From positions 62,001 through 126,000 of the forward strand of contig NZ_QKTX01000009.1 in assembly GCF_003253485.1 (NCBI RefSeq): a stretch of 64,000 nucleotides of DNA. Reading direction: 5' to 3'. The DNA is from Algoriphagus aquaeductus (lineage in GTDB: Bacteria; Bacteroidota; Bacteroidia; Cytophagales; Cyclobacteriaceae). The position numbers were made by a program, and so were the translations under genes. The notes under the pieces are model-generated. The model saw only the letters and a list, made by a program, of their open reading frames with translations, was not told where the DNA came from and made no database searches. Of the stretch, positions 8,664 to 16,995 are shown in pieces. Positions within the stretch are counted from its first letter, which is position 1, and each line of letters starts with the position of its first letter.

Positions 8664-9113
8664 TTACTTCTGAATCTCATGCGTATCACGCACGCTGCTG
8701 AAGGTCAAGGCTAGCATTTTCCACGCTGAACCTTCTTTTTGGTACACTTCAGTCACAGTAAATTCAGTCACCACATCACTGCCACGGACTTCTGCGGTAA
8801 GGGTGATCCGATTCCAAACGATGGCGGTGTTTCCGACGATCTCGATCGCAGTGTCTTTCACGTCGGCTTTCTTGTACCAAATGCTGCCTGTTTCGATGAT
8901 CTCGAGTTCCCGAGCTGTTGTCCAAGTGCCGCTCATGTGGACAAATTTTGCCTGTGGGTGAAATAGAGGAGTGAGTTTGGCGATGTCCTTGTCAGCCATC
9001 CACTGCCACTTGTTCATCGACAGCTGTTTGATTTCCTGCTCGGTGGAGGATTGAGCAAACGAAAAGCTTACGCTTACTAGTAAAAGGGTAAGTACGAAGA
9101 GGTGCTTTTTCAT
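8664..9113 (-). CDS. secreted NTF2-like protein, tandem copy B
   Basis: A 149-residue paralogue of the downstream gene, with a signal peptide (about 1-20, SFSFAQ) and a DUF4440-like domain. It is the first gene of the pair and faces the AraC regulator at 9279 across about 165 bases. It is more distantly related to the single NTF2-like protein at 3221-3643. Keeping the same fold next to both AraC copies suggests this secreted protein belongs to the regulated function. Confidence 0.86.
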   Translation of the reverse strand: MKKHLFVLTLLLVSVSFSFAQSSTEQEIKQLSMNKWQWMADKDIAKLTPLFHPQAKFVHMSGTWTTARELEIIETGSIWYKKADVKDTAIEIVGNTAIVWNRITLTAEVRGSDVVTEFTVTEVYQKEGSAWKMLALTFSSVRDTHEIQK

Positions 9114-9255
9114 AGTTTCAGTAAATAGTTGTGGTTTTGAAGAGACAATTCAAAGGTATATTTCATTCAATACAATCAACTTACCCAGATTACAGGATCA
9201 CTTACCATTTTTACCGTTTTCGGCAAAACCGGATTCTAATCCTAACCCATTCTTT

Positions 9256-9263
9256 TATTTTTG
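9256..9263 (+). promoter_or_regulatory. candidate -7 promoter box for second AraC gene
   Basis: TATTTTTG is an exact TAnnTTTG match, placed 16 bases before the ATG at 9279 and 7 bases before the ATG at 9270. It argues that the in-frame TTG at 9261 is not the start. No clear -33 box is visible. Confidence 0.45.
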
Positions 9264-9278
9264 ATCCAAATGACAGCC

Positions 9279-10190
9279 ATGAACCAAGTAATCGATCTAC
9301 TCACCGTTAATGATTATTGTAAGCCATTGAAACTATCCAATCAGCATCCATTGGTAGCTGTTTTGGATTTGTCAAAGGGAGAATGGCCTCAGCAAAACGT
9401 TGATGTGAAGGCGGTTCGCTATCATTTTTATGGGATATTTCTTAAGCAGGGCGTGAATTGTACCATCAAGTATGGGCGTCAGAATTATGACTTTCAGGAG
9501 GGAACACTCGTTTTTGTAGGTCCCGGGCAAGTCATTACGGTGTCAGATATCGACCCAACACAAAAACCTTCTGGTTATGCTTTGTTGTTCCATCGGGATT
9601 TGCTCTTGGGCACTCACCTTGGGAAAATTTTTGACCAGTATTCGTTTTTCTCTTACGAGTTAGCCGAGGCTTTGCATTTGTCTCCCAAAGAGCGTCAGAT
9701 CGTGATGGATTGCTTCGCAAAAATCGAGGATGAACTTTCAGATCGCATTGACAAGCATAGCAAAACAGTAATTTTGTCCAATATTGAACTGTTTTTGAAT
9801 TATTGTACTCGTTTTTATGACCGTCAATTTATCACTCGAGATGTAGTTAATGTGGGGACTATTGAGCGGTTTGAAGCCTCCCTTAAAGCCTACCTCAAAT
9901 CCGGAAAAGCAAAAGACTTTGGAATTCCCACTGTCGGATATTTTGCCAACGAGTTGAACCTGTCTCCCAATTATTTTGGGGATTTGGTGAAAAAAGAAAC
10001 CGGGAAAAGTGCTCAGGAATTTATCCAGTTGAAGTTGATTGAAACGGCCAAGGAGCGGATTTATGATCCCTCAATTTCCCTTAGCGAGATTGCGTACGGT
10101 TTGGGCTTCAAGTATCCACAGCATTTCACCCGTCTCTTCAAGCAGCAGGTAGGCAAGTCACCCAAAGAGTATCGGGAGTCGGTGAAATGA
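9279..10190 (+). CDS. AraC-family transcriptional regulator, copy 2
   Basis: A regulator of about 303 residues with an N-terminal sensing half and a C-terminal AraC DNA-binding domain (YFGDLVKKETGK, then LSEIAYGLGFKYPQHFTRLF). It is the paralogue of the gene at 3808. I chose ATG 9279 because it aligns with the start of copy 1 and leaves room after the -7 box; ATG 9270 in the same frame is the alternative. It is divergent from two secreted NTF2-like genes, mirroring copy 1. It probably controls that pair, and perhaps the flavodoxin and hydroxylase genes beyond. Confidence 0.92.
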   Translation: MNQVIDLLTVNDYCKPLKLSNQHPLVAVLDLSKGEWPQQNVDVKAVRYHFYGIFLKQGVNCTIKYGRQNYDFQEGTLVFVGPGQVITVSDIDPTQKPSGYALLFHRDLLLGTHLGKIFDQYSFFSYELAEALHLSPKERQIVMDCFAKIEDELSDRIDKHSKTVILSNIELFLNYCTRFYDRQFITRDVVNVGTIERFEASLKAYLKSGKAKDFGIPTVGYFANELNLSPNYFGDLVKKETGKSAQEFIQLKLIETAKERIYDPSISLSEIAYGLGFKYPQHFTRLFKQQVGKSPKEYRESVK

Positions 10191-10337
10191 ATGGACCACA
10201 ATAAAAATAAACTTTTGTTGTGGCTAGGTCATTTCCCGATCCAACATACCTTCCTATTTCAAAAAAATAGAAATTTTATTCGGTAGAAAACAAAAATTAC
10301 TTTCAAAAGAAGATTAAAATTAACTCCTATCGAATAT

Positions 10338-11021
10338 TTAGTATTGCATGACCTTCAACTCCTTGAAAAATCCCTCCGTTCCGATATCCAACCAGAGTCC
10401 GACCGAACCGGAAGTGGTGGATCCAAGCATCTCTTTGACTAGGAGGGATGGTTGCTCTCGATCGTTAAGGAAGAGTTTGGCCGATTTGTCCTTGAACTCA
10501 ATTCGAATGGTGATCCACTCATCCAATCCCATATAGGCATAGGTTTCATACAGTTCAGGGAATTCCTTTCGCAATCGGTCAAACTTGTAATTCGGATAGG
10601 AATAGTATTGCACGGAATGATTTCTCCTAATTTGGTCGTCAGCCCGCCCGTTTGTCGGCCGTATATAAATGGATTCGTAGCCAGAATTGTCGGGATTAAT
10701 CCGGAAAGCCAAACCAATAAACCCACGGGCAAAGGCAGCCGCATCAGGCAATAAGCGGCTGAGCACTTTGACTTCCACTGTTCCATTTTCCAAATCGAAA
10801 TCCCTCAGCTTGACGAAAGTGGGTTCGTCTACTCCTTTTTCAAAAGGGAAATTTTCCAAATCCCGTTCCAGACGGAGCACTTCCTCGCCATTCAACTGCA
10901 CCACGGAAGCTTTTACCTTGGAGATTTCAAACTCTTTCCCTTCAAATCGTATAGTTTGTGCCTGAAGGAGACAAAGGGGATTAACTAAAACCAATAGGGA
11001 TATTAGAATACGATTAATCAT
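10338..11021 (-). CDS. secreted LamG/DUF1080-like protein, paralogue 1
   Basis: A 227-residue protein with a signal peptide (about 1-22, LLQAQ) and a single jelly-roll domain resembling DUF1080/concanavalin-like folds. Typical strands are FENGTVEVKV-like (here LENGTVEVKVLSRLL), GFIGLAFRI, YESIYIRP, and WITIRIEFKDKSAKLFLND. The last matches the mid-sheet of sugar-binding or 3-keto-disaccharide hydrolase relatives. It sits 19 bases downstream of a paralogue of the same design. No catalytic residues can be assigned, so a binding role for carbohydrate or another ligand is only a guess. Confidence 0.8.
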   Translation of the reverse strand: MINRILISLLVLVNPLCLLQAQTIRFEGKEFEISKVKASVVQLNGEEVLRLERDLENFPFEKGVDEPTFVKLRDFDLENGTVEVKVLSRLLPDAAAFARGFIGLAFRINPDNSGYESIYIRPTNGRADDQIRRNHSVQYYSYPNYKFDRLRKEFPELYETYAYMGLDEWITIRIEFKDKSAKLFLNDREQPSLLVKEMLGSTTSGSVGLWLDIGTEGFFKELKVMQY

Positions 11022-11040
11022 GTCTTGGTTAAATTAAGAT

Positions 11041-11781
11041 TTAAATATCCGACACTTTGTCTTCTGCTTTCTTTTCAAGATAAGCACGTTTGGTCACTTT
11101 CAGGTTGCGGAAGTATCCGATTGTTCCAATATCGACATATAGGCCCACAAATCCCTTTTTGGTTTTTCCCAACATCTTGTCTACTACAAATGAGGAATAC
11201 TTTTCGTCATTGATAAACAGCTCTGCCGTTTCTCCATTCACCTCAATCCGCATGGTAAACCATTCATTTAATGCCACCGGAGCTGAACCTTCGTATCGGA
11301 AGGGGGCGATTTTTCGAAGTGTGTCAAACTTGTAATCCGGATAGGAGAAATATTGAACGGTATGATTCCTAAACAACTGATTATCTGATCGGCCTACTTT
11401 GGGACGGACATAAATGCTCTCAAAGGCTGAATCATCTTCTTGAACTCGGAAAAACAGCCCGATAAATCCCGCAATGCCCGAATAGGGGGCAGGGACTTTC
11501 AGTTGGCTGTACATTTTGACCTCGATGGTTCCGTTTTCGAAATCTTCCAAACCGAGCAAGCGGGCATAATGTGGCTCATCTACAGTAGCTTCTACCCGAG
11601 TGGAATCAAAGGGGATGGCAGTTAGATCGCGCTCAATCTTTAGGGCTTTTTTACCTTGAAAGGTGACGATCTCTCCGGTGACATTGTGAAGTTCAAACTC
11701 TTGGTTTTTGAGTTTGAGGGTTTGGGCATTTGCGCTTAAGGAGGCCAGCGTCAAAGCCAGGATAATGAAGTGTTTTTTCAT
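11041..11781 (-). CDS. secreted LamG/DUF1080-like protein, paralogue 2
   Basis: A protein of about 246 residues. I set the start at ATG 11781 because the sequence then opens with a clean signal peptide (KKHFIILALTLASLSANAQ); an upstream in-frame start would add eight residues. It shares with the next gene the blocks ENGTIEVKMYSQL, GFIGLFFRV, ESIYVRP, FRNHTVQYFSYPDYKFD, EWFTMRIEV and AELFINDEK. It is probably a tandem duplicate in one transcript with it. The fold is DUF1080/LamG-like and the function is unknown. Confidence 0.8.
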   Translation of the reverse strand: MKKHFIILALTLASLSANAQTLKLKNQEFELHNVTGEIVTFQGKKALKIERDLTAIPFDSTRVEATVDEPHYARLLGLEDFENGTIEVKMYSQLKVPAPYSGIAGFIGLFFRVQEDDSAFESIYVRPKVGRSDNQLFRNHTVQYFSYPDYKFDTLRKIAPFRYEGSAPVALNEWFTMRIEVNGETAELFINDEKYSSFVVDKMLGKTKKGFVGLYVDIGTIGYFRNLKVTKRAYLEKKAEDKVSDI

Positions 11782-11870
11782 TTTTAAAGGATAAAGGAAT
11801 TCCACCCAGGTGAATATCCATTCACATGATAGTGGGTTTAGGAAGAGGGAAATGGGGAAGATTTTAAGTT

Positions 11871-12054
11871 CCGGTTAGTGGGGATCTCCCTGTCGGCAGA
11901 CAGGCACCAACCGGGGCGGAGAGTTGACCAAACTTTTCCAAAGTTTTGAACTTTGGAAAAGTTGATTCTGTGGCCCAAGTGAGTGTCTCACTCACTTGAT
12001 CAATTTTTCATTCCGGTTAGTGAGACACTAACCGGGGCGACCTTTGGAAAAGTT
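11871..12054. repeat. cluster of dispersed palindromes
   Basis: This 184-base stretch stacks several elements. ccggttagtg (11871-11880) pairs imperfectly with caccaaccgg (11905-11914) around an inner hairpin cctgtc/gacagg. aacttttccaaag (11931-11943) pairs perfectly with ctttggaaaagtt (11951-11963). caagtgagt (11976-11984) pairs with actcacttg (11990-11998). ccggttagtg (12013-12022) pairs with cactaaccgg (12026-12035). A lone ctttggaaaagtt follows at 12042-12054. The units recur at 4926-4979 and 44324-44356. Confidence 0.8.
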
Positions 12055-12081
12055 GTCTCGGAAGGGTTTTACCTCAGAAGA

Positions 12082-12603
12082 TCAAAACAACTTCTCCTGA
12101 GGAGGCGTCGCACCGGCCATTCGGATGTAGACGGTCGTCTGACCTCTGTGGTGGGTCTGATGCTCAAAGCATTTTTCTATAGCTTTTGCTTTACTCAACT
12201 CGAAGCGACCAAACAGTTTGGTTGTCTCATTCAATTGGGCCGGATCCATAGCCTTGATGCTGTTGATCACAAAATCATAACCTGCCATCACGAGCTTGGT
12301 CACGTTTTCTTTGGATTGATCGGTAGCTTTTTCGGATTCTCCCATTCCCACAGGACTGGTAGCTCCTGTTGCAGCAGCTCCAATTCCATAATTGGCATCG
12401 GTCAAGTGAAGCATTTGTTGGGCAAAAGAACGCATCTCAGCTGTTGGTTTCAAGGCATAGCCCTCAGCCGGCATGGCATCGAGGTATTCTTTGGTGTAGG
12501 CTTTGGCGCGTTCCCAATCTTTGACTATGTCATCGATGGGAGATTGGGCTTTTGTGATTGTGGTCGCTGCAAAAATGAGCAGGATGGAAATTAAAATTTT
12601 CAT
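12082..12603 (-). CDS. secreted DinB-family protein
   Basis: A 173-residue protein with a signal peptide (about 1-19, TITKAQ) and a four-helix DinB-like fold. Candidate metal ligands are His66 (QQMLHL) and His148/His152 (EHQTHHRGQ), the usual DinB/YfiT triad arrangement. The family includes metal-dependent thiol transferases and many uncharacterised members. Export is less usual for DinB folds but recurs in Bacteroidota. The gene stands alone: the palindrome cluster lies downstream and the convergent spacing rules out a shared transcript with the next gene. The actual reaction is unknown. Confidence 0.85.
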   Translation of the reverse strand: MKILISILLIFAATTITKAQSPIDDIVKDWERAKAYTKEYLDAMPAEGYALKPTAEMRSFAQQMLHLTDANYGIGAAATGATSPVGMGESEKATDQSKENVTKLVMAGYDFVINSIKAMDPAQLNETTKLFGRFELSKAKAIEKCFEHQTHHRGQTTVYIRMAGATPPQEKLF

Positions 12604-12756
12604 AGCATGATTGGTTAGAAGTGAGAGGTGTAGGGGTTTGTTATTGAGAAAGTTACGTTGTTTGTTGCTCCAGAAAAAAATGATAGGGGAAAAAAAATTA
12701 ACTAAAGTAAGATTGGGTTTCTTTTATTTTATTCAATGGGGTGCCGAATCCCATTT

Positions 12757-13167
12757 TTAACCTTTTTTCAACCAAGAACCCAATCGATCGATCAGTTGGT
12801 AAACTTGCTCTTCTTCCATGGGTTTTTCCCAAAAATCAATCACCAGAGAATAGGTCTTGGATTTTTCCCGCTCAGCACGGCTGAGGGAGGAGGTGACCAT
12901 GACTACCTTGATGTCCGCATGGTTGATCTGCTTTTCCAACTGTTCTAAAAACTGCCAACCGTTCATAGTAGGCATATTGATGTCCAAAAAAATCAGGAAC
13001 CGGTTCGATATGAAATCTAGCCTGTGCAGATGATCCAAGGCTTCTTCTGCACTCGAAAAAGTAAGTGGATTTTCGTGCAGCGAACTTTCGGTTACAATGA
13101 TTTCATGTAGAAAGAGCACTCCGGGATCATCATCGATGATAAGGACGATGGGCATTTCCTTACTCAT
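12757..13167 (-). CDS. single-domain response regulator
   Basis: A 136-residue CheY-like receiver with no output domain. The acidic pocket is IDDD (residues 11-14), the phosphoacceptor is Asp62 in FLDINMPTMNG, the switch Thr/Ser lies in VMVTSSLS, and the conserved Lys/Pro follow in FWEKPM. Its start overlaps the end of the upstream sensor gene by eight bases, so the two are translationally coupled. Receivers of this Bacteroidota type often act by protein contact rather than DNA binding. Its likely partner is the propeller sensor encoded just upstream. Confidence 0.92.
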   Translation of the reverse strand: MSKEMPIVLIIDDDPGVLFLHEIIVTESSLHENPLTFSSAEEALDHLHRLDFISNRFLIFLDINMPTMNGWQFLEQLEKQINHADIKVVMVTSSLSRAEREKSKTYSLVIDFWEKPMEEEQVYQLIDRLGSWLKKG

Positions 13168-15844
13168 CTTTCTTCAGGTTTTCTGAAATGGAATGGGTTT
13201 CTTTCACAATTTGATCCAATTGCTTTAAGGTCTCCAATAGTTCTTTTTCCAATTGTTCTTTACTCTTTCCCACTTTGGAATAATTGGGGTATTTGATTAA
13301 TAATTGATTGATTCCCATTGCTTTGGTCAGCGGGGCTCTTACCAAATGGGATTGATTCCAGGTGATTTCTTTGAGAAGAGAATTTTGATCTTCTATTTCT
13401 TTCACGGCCTCTTTCAGCTTTTCATTGGTATGGCTGAGCTCCTGCGTACGCTGATTTACTTTCGCCTCGAGCTCCGTTTTCATCCTTCTGCTGAAGTAGA
13501 ATTGGAAGACAAAATAAACCAAAAGTATGCTTAGGAAAACGATAATAATCCAAAACAAGGGAGTTTCAAAGAAGGAAGCCAAAACGACTATTTGAAGGGT
13601 TTTGGTAGATTCAATCTGACCGAATCTGAGTACAATCACCTCAAGTGTGTATTTTCCGGGTTTGAGCCCATTGAAGTTCAGTTGCCTCTGATCTTTGATC
13701 GGAAGCCATGGACCCGCCTTTTTGTCCACTCGATAGAATAAAGTGTATTGGGACGGATTGTCGAAATCGACCAGACTAAATGAAATCTGAAACATCCGGA
13801 CACCTTTCGGGATTCTGACTTCATTTTCGATGGGGGAATACTGATCACCGATAATAAGTTCGTCCCAGATGAAATTGGTGGGTTTTTTGGCTATTCCGGA
13901 AAGGGAGAAAGGATCAATGATTCCTACACCCTCCACCGTGGGGATCCATATTTTTCCACTATAGTCCAAAATTGCCGAAGGAAAGATCAGCCCGTTGGTT
14001 TCTGAATTGGGCATTCCCATGCGTTGATTGTAAAGCGTGGAGGCCAAGAAAAATTTCTCATTTGGGCTTTCTTTAAGATAGGCTAGTTCTTCGTCTGAGA
14101 AGTACTGCACTCCGAAATTACTGCTGACCCAAATCCCGTTGACGGGATCTTCTGTGATGCTGTATACACTTTGAGATTTTAGTCCATTCGCTTTCTTGAG
14201 AAAGCGGAATTCCCCACCGCTGTAGAGCAATACGCCTCCATGGGTGGCAAACCAAAGATCTCCGCTTTGATCCTCGTGGATGTCATAGACCACGTCTTCC
14301 CCGGGTGTAAGGGGTAGAATCTGATTTTCGATCAGTTTTCCGTCCTGTATTTTGAATATCCCTCCGGTAATGGACCCGATGACAATTTGTTTGTTTCGCA
14401 ATTCCAGAATGCTGATGAAACTGGTTCGCTCGTTTTTTTCAGGCAATGAAACCGTGTGAAATACTCCTGAGGAATCATAATAGTGGATCCCTCCATATCG
14501 GGTCAATATCCAAAGCCAGCCTTTGGAATCGGAATAGACACCTTGAACTTGTTCGCTTTTTAGCCCGTCTTTGGCTGTGATCGTACGAATTATTTTGCCG
14601 GATTTTTGGTCAATGACCGAGATGCCCGTAGAGGAACCCACATAAATTTCTCCCCGATATTCTCCAATGGTAGTTACCCCATTTTGAATCAACCCCTCCT
14701 TGGTGGTCCAGGTGCGAATCGTTTCACCTTTGACCCGGTGAACCCCATCAGCCCGGGTACCTATCCACACACTGCTGTCTTGGTCCTGATAGATGGCTTT
14801 GATGTTCTTTTCTCGGAGGACGTCAAATTTCAGTTGCCTGACTTTGGCTGTTTTGACCACCGCCAGCCCTTTTCCCAAGGTTCCCAGGTAGAGCATATCA
14901 TCCTCTTTGATGATTTTTCTGATTGTGAAATTTTTGAGCTCGGGATAATCATATCGGGTAAGGCTACCATTTTCAATGACCAGCAACCCCTTTTCCAAGG
15001 AACCTGCCCAGATCCGATTGGCATTGTCCACAATCAGGCTACTGGGGTTGATGTCTTTATATTCGGCATAGGAGGCAATCAATTCCATTTTACCTTCATT
15101 GTTCAATCGGTAGATGCCTTCGTTGGGATTGGAAACCAACAGGAATTCTGGGGTACCGAAGATTTTTTGGGCGATAAAGGATTCGGAAGTGATCAGTCGT
15201 GTTTTTTCGTTTTTCAGATCCACTTCGTACAATCCATGGGTAGTACCCACCAAAAGCAGGCTAGGACTAACTTTAAAGAATGAAAAAATCTCCAAAGTCC
15301 AATCCGGCTTCCAAAAATCCAGCAGGGAAAATTTTCCCTCTTTCCAAGTGTGAATTTTTCCCGCCTGGGTACCGATGAGGAGTTCCCCTTGTTGATTCTC
15401 GGTGATGGCCCGAATCCAAGTCTTATCCGCTATTTCATGACAATCTATTACCAGTTGAATATTTTTTTCCAAAAGCACAATGCTTCGGTCTGCTGAAGCC
15501 CAAATTCCTGCCGGTGATTTGAAAAAGGTGTAATAGGTCTGCTCCAGCATGAGTGGATTGGACTCTTTGTCAAAGACTTTGGGGATCGTGCCATCCAGCC
15601 GAACCAATCCTTCTTCTGTGGCTATCCATAGGTAACCGTGATTGTCTTTTTCGAGGGCGTAAACTGCATTTTGGGGAAGTCCGTTGGAGTTGTCCCAAAT
15701 TTCCAAAATATAGTCTTTGGGAAATGAGGGTAATGGATTTTCTTCCCCCCTGTCTTGACCAAAGGAATGTAAAGACCCAAAACACACGGCAAGAATTCCC
15801 AATAAGGCGAAGAGGAAATACTTGAAAATAAGGATTGGTTTCAA
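13160..15844 (-). CDS. beta-propeller sensor with H-box but no ATPase domain
   Basis: An 894-residue membrane protein. It has a signal peptide (about 1-30), a long periplasmic region of two-component-regulator propeller repeats (about 40-680, recurring YLWIATxxGL / IWVSSNFGV-type strands), and a Y_Y_Y-like Ig domain (about 690-765). A transmembrane segment (about 770-795) leads to a coiled coil (about 795-830) and a short H-box helix QSHLVRAPL with His833. It stops 61 residues later, so the HATPase domain of a normal kinase is missing. Proteins ending at an H-box like this are known in Bacteroidota. It may be a phosphotransfer or scaffold partner of the overlapping receiver gene. Propeller sensors of this kind often read glycans. 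Confidence 0.85.
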   Translation of the reverse strand: MKPILIFKYFLFALLGILAVCFGSLHSFGQDRGEENPLPSFPKDYILEIWDNSNGLPQNAVYALEKDNHGYLWIATEEGLVRLDGTIPKVFDKESNPLMLEQTYYTFFKSPAGIWASADRSIVLLEKNIQLVIDCHEIADKTWIRAITENQQGELLIGTQAGKIHTWKEGKFSLLDFWKPDWTLEIFSFFKVSPSLLLVGTTHGLYEVDLKNEKTRLITSESFIAQKIFGTPEFLLVSNPNEGIYRLNNEGKMELIASYAEYKDINPSSLIVDNANRIWAGSLEKGLLVIENGSLTRYDYPELKNFTIRKIIKEDDMLYLGTLGKGLAVVKTAKVRQLKFDVLREKNIKAIYQDQDSSVWIGTRADGVHRVKGETIRTWTTKEGLIQNGVTTIGEYRGEIYVGSSTGISVIDQKSGKIIRTITAKDGLKSEQVQGVYSDSKGWLWILTRYGGIHYYDSSGVFHTVSLPEKNERTSFISILELRNKQIVIGSITGGIFKIQDGKLIENQILPLTPGEDVVYDIHEDQSGDLWFATHGGVLLYSGGEFRFLKKANGLKSQSVYSITEDPVNGIWVSSNFGVQYFSDEELAYLKESPNEKFFLASTLYNQRMGMPNSETNGLIFPSAILDYSGKIWIPTVEGVGIIDPFSLSGIAKKPTNFIWDELIIGDQYSPIENEVRIPKGVRMFQISFSLVDFDNPSQYTLFYRVDKKAGPWLPIKDQRQLNFNGLKPGKYTLEVIVLRFGQIESTKTLQIVVLASFFETPLFWIIIVFLSILLVYFVFQFYFSRRMKTELEAKVNQRTQELSHTNEKLKEAVKEIEDQNSLLKEITWNQSHLVRAPLTKAMGINQLLIKYPNYSKVGKSKEQLEKELLETLKQLDQIVKETHSISENLKKDE

Positions 15845-16180
15845 GGTTCTTGAAATCAGCTAGTTGGTTTATGAAATTGGGGTGCGTACAACTTTTGTAA
15901 CTGGAGTGATAAAATTTGGTGTTTTGGGCTGTTTGTAAAAGGATAAATTGATGTAAGGAAATTTAGGTTTTTTTTTGGGATATACCTGATTTCAACTACC
16001 CATAAACTTTTCGAAATAACAAAATAGGTTGAGATTCTGGTTATTCCTTGGTGGTGTAGTCTGAACTGTCTCTGGAGCAATTGTTTGAAAAGTGTAAGTA
16101 TTGATTTGATTTCAGTCGTTGAATCTGCGCTTCTTTTCTCACTTTTGTGTTGTCTATCACCTAGTTATCCTAACCCCTCT

Positions 16181-16990
16181 ATGAACCTGCAATTCCATGC
16201 GGAAGCATTCCTTGCTGGAAGGAGTCCGTCCAAAATCCTAAAACTTTATTTTCTGTTTTTCATCTTGAGCTATGCCCATGAATCAAGAGCGCAGGAAGAG
16301 CCAAGGGCTGCATCCCATTTTTTCAACGGTACGATCACTGCTACAAACAACGGCATTTCCATTATTCCCTCCTTTTCCTTGGGAAGACCGGCTGCTTTCT
16401 TTGACTTGAGTATTGGAGGTGACCGCTTTTCTTTCGATCCCATGCTGAGATTTGGCATGGATGGAAAACCATGGACTTTTGTCCTTTGGGGAAGATACAA
16501 GGTGATCAAAGACAGTAGATTTACCTTGACTATTGGCGGGCATCCAGCCTTTCTATTCCAGGAAGTGGATATGACCGTACAGGGAAATCCGGACCAAATG
16601 CTGGTTAGCAACCGCTATTTGGCAGGAGAGGTCAATTCTTCCTATAAACTGACAGATCGGGTGAGTGTGGGGTTGTATTACCTGCGTGGCACTGCCCTCA
16701 AGTCTTTGGGAGCTCAGAACTCGAATTTTCTTGCGTGGAATACCTCTTTTTCAGACTTGAAAATTGTCAAAGACCTGAGTATGAAGATCAATCCCCAGGT
16801 GTTTTTCTTGAAGGTGGATGAGAATTCAGGTTTCTATGCCAATACCGGGGTGACTTTTATCAAAGGAGATTTCCCTTTTCAATTTCAGGGATTTGTAAAC
16901 CAAAAAATCAAATCGACCATAGCCGGAGATGATTTGGTGTGGAACGTGAGCTTGTTGTATAATTTTTCAAATACCTACAGCAAAAAATAG
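16181..16990 (+). CDS. secreted protein of unknown function, possibly outer-membrane barrel-like
   Basis: A protein of about 269 residues. I start it at ATG 16181 because a hydrophobic signal (KLYFLFFILSYAHESRAQ) follows about 18 residues in; an in-frame start at 16085 would add 32 residues. The mature part is rich in alternating aromatic strands (FSFDPMLRFGMDGKPWTFVLWGRY, split over strands; DRVSVGLYYLRGTAL; DLVWNVSLLYNFS at the C-terminus). This suggests a small beta barrel, but I do not recognise a family. The next gene, an AraC regulator, starts five bases after its stop, so the two form an operon. Confidence 0.72.
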   Translation: MNLQFHAEAFLAGRSPSKILKLYFLFFILSYAHESRAQEEPRAASHFFNGTITATNNGISIIPSFSLGRPAAFFDLSIGGDRFSFDPMLRFGMDGKPWTFVLWGRYKVIKDSRFTLTIGGHPAFLFQEVDMTVQGNPDQMLVSNRYLAGEVNSSYKLTDRVSVGLYYLRGTALKSLGAQNSNFLAWNTSFSDLKIVKDLSMKINPQVFFLKVDENSGFYANTGVTFIKGDFPFQFQGFVNQKIKSTIAGDDLVWNVSLLYNFSNTYSKK

Positions 16991-16995
16991 AATCA

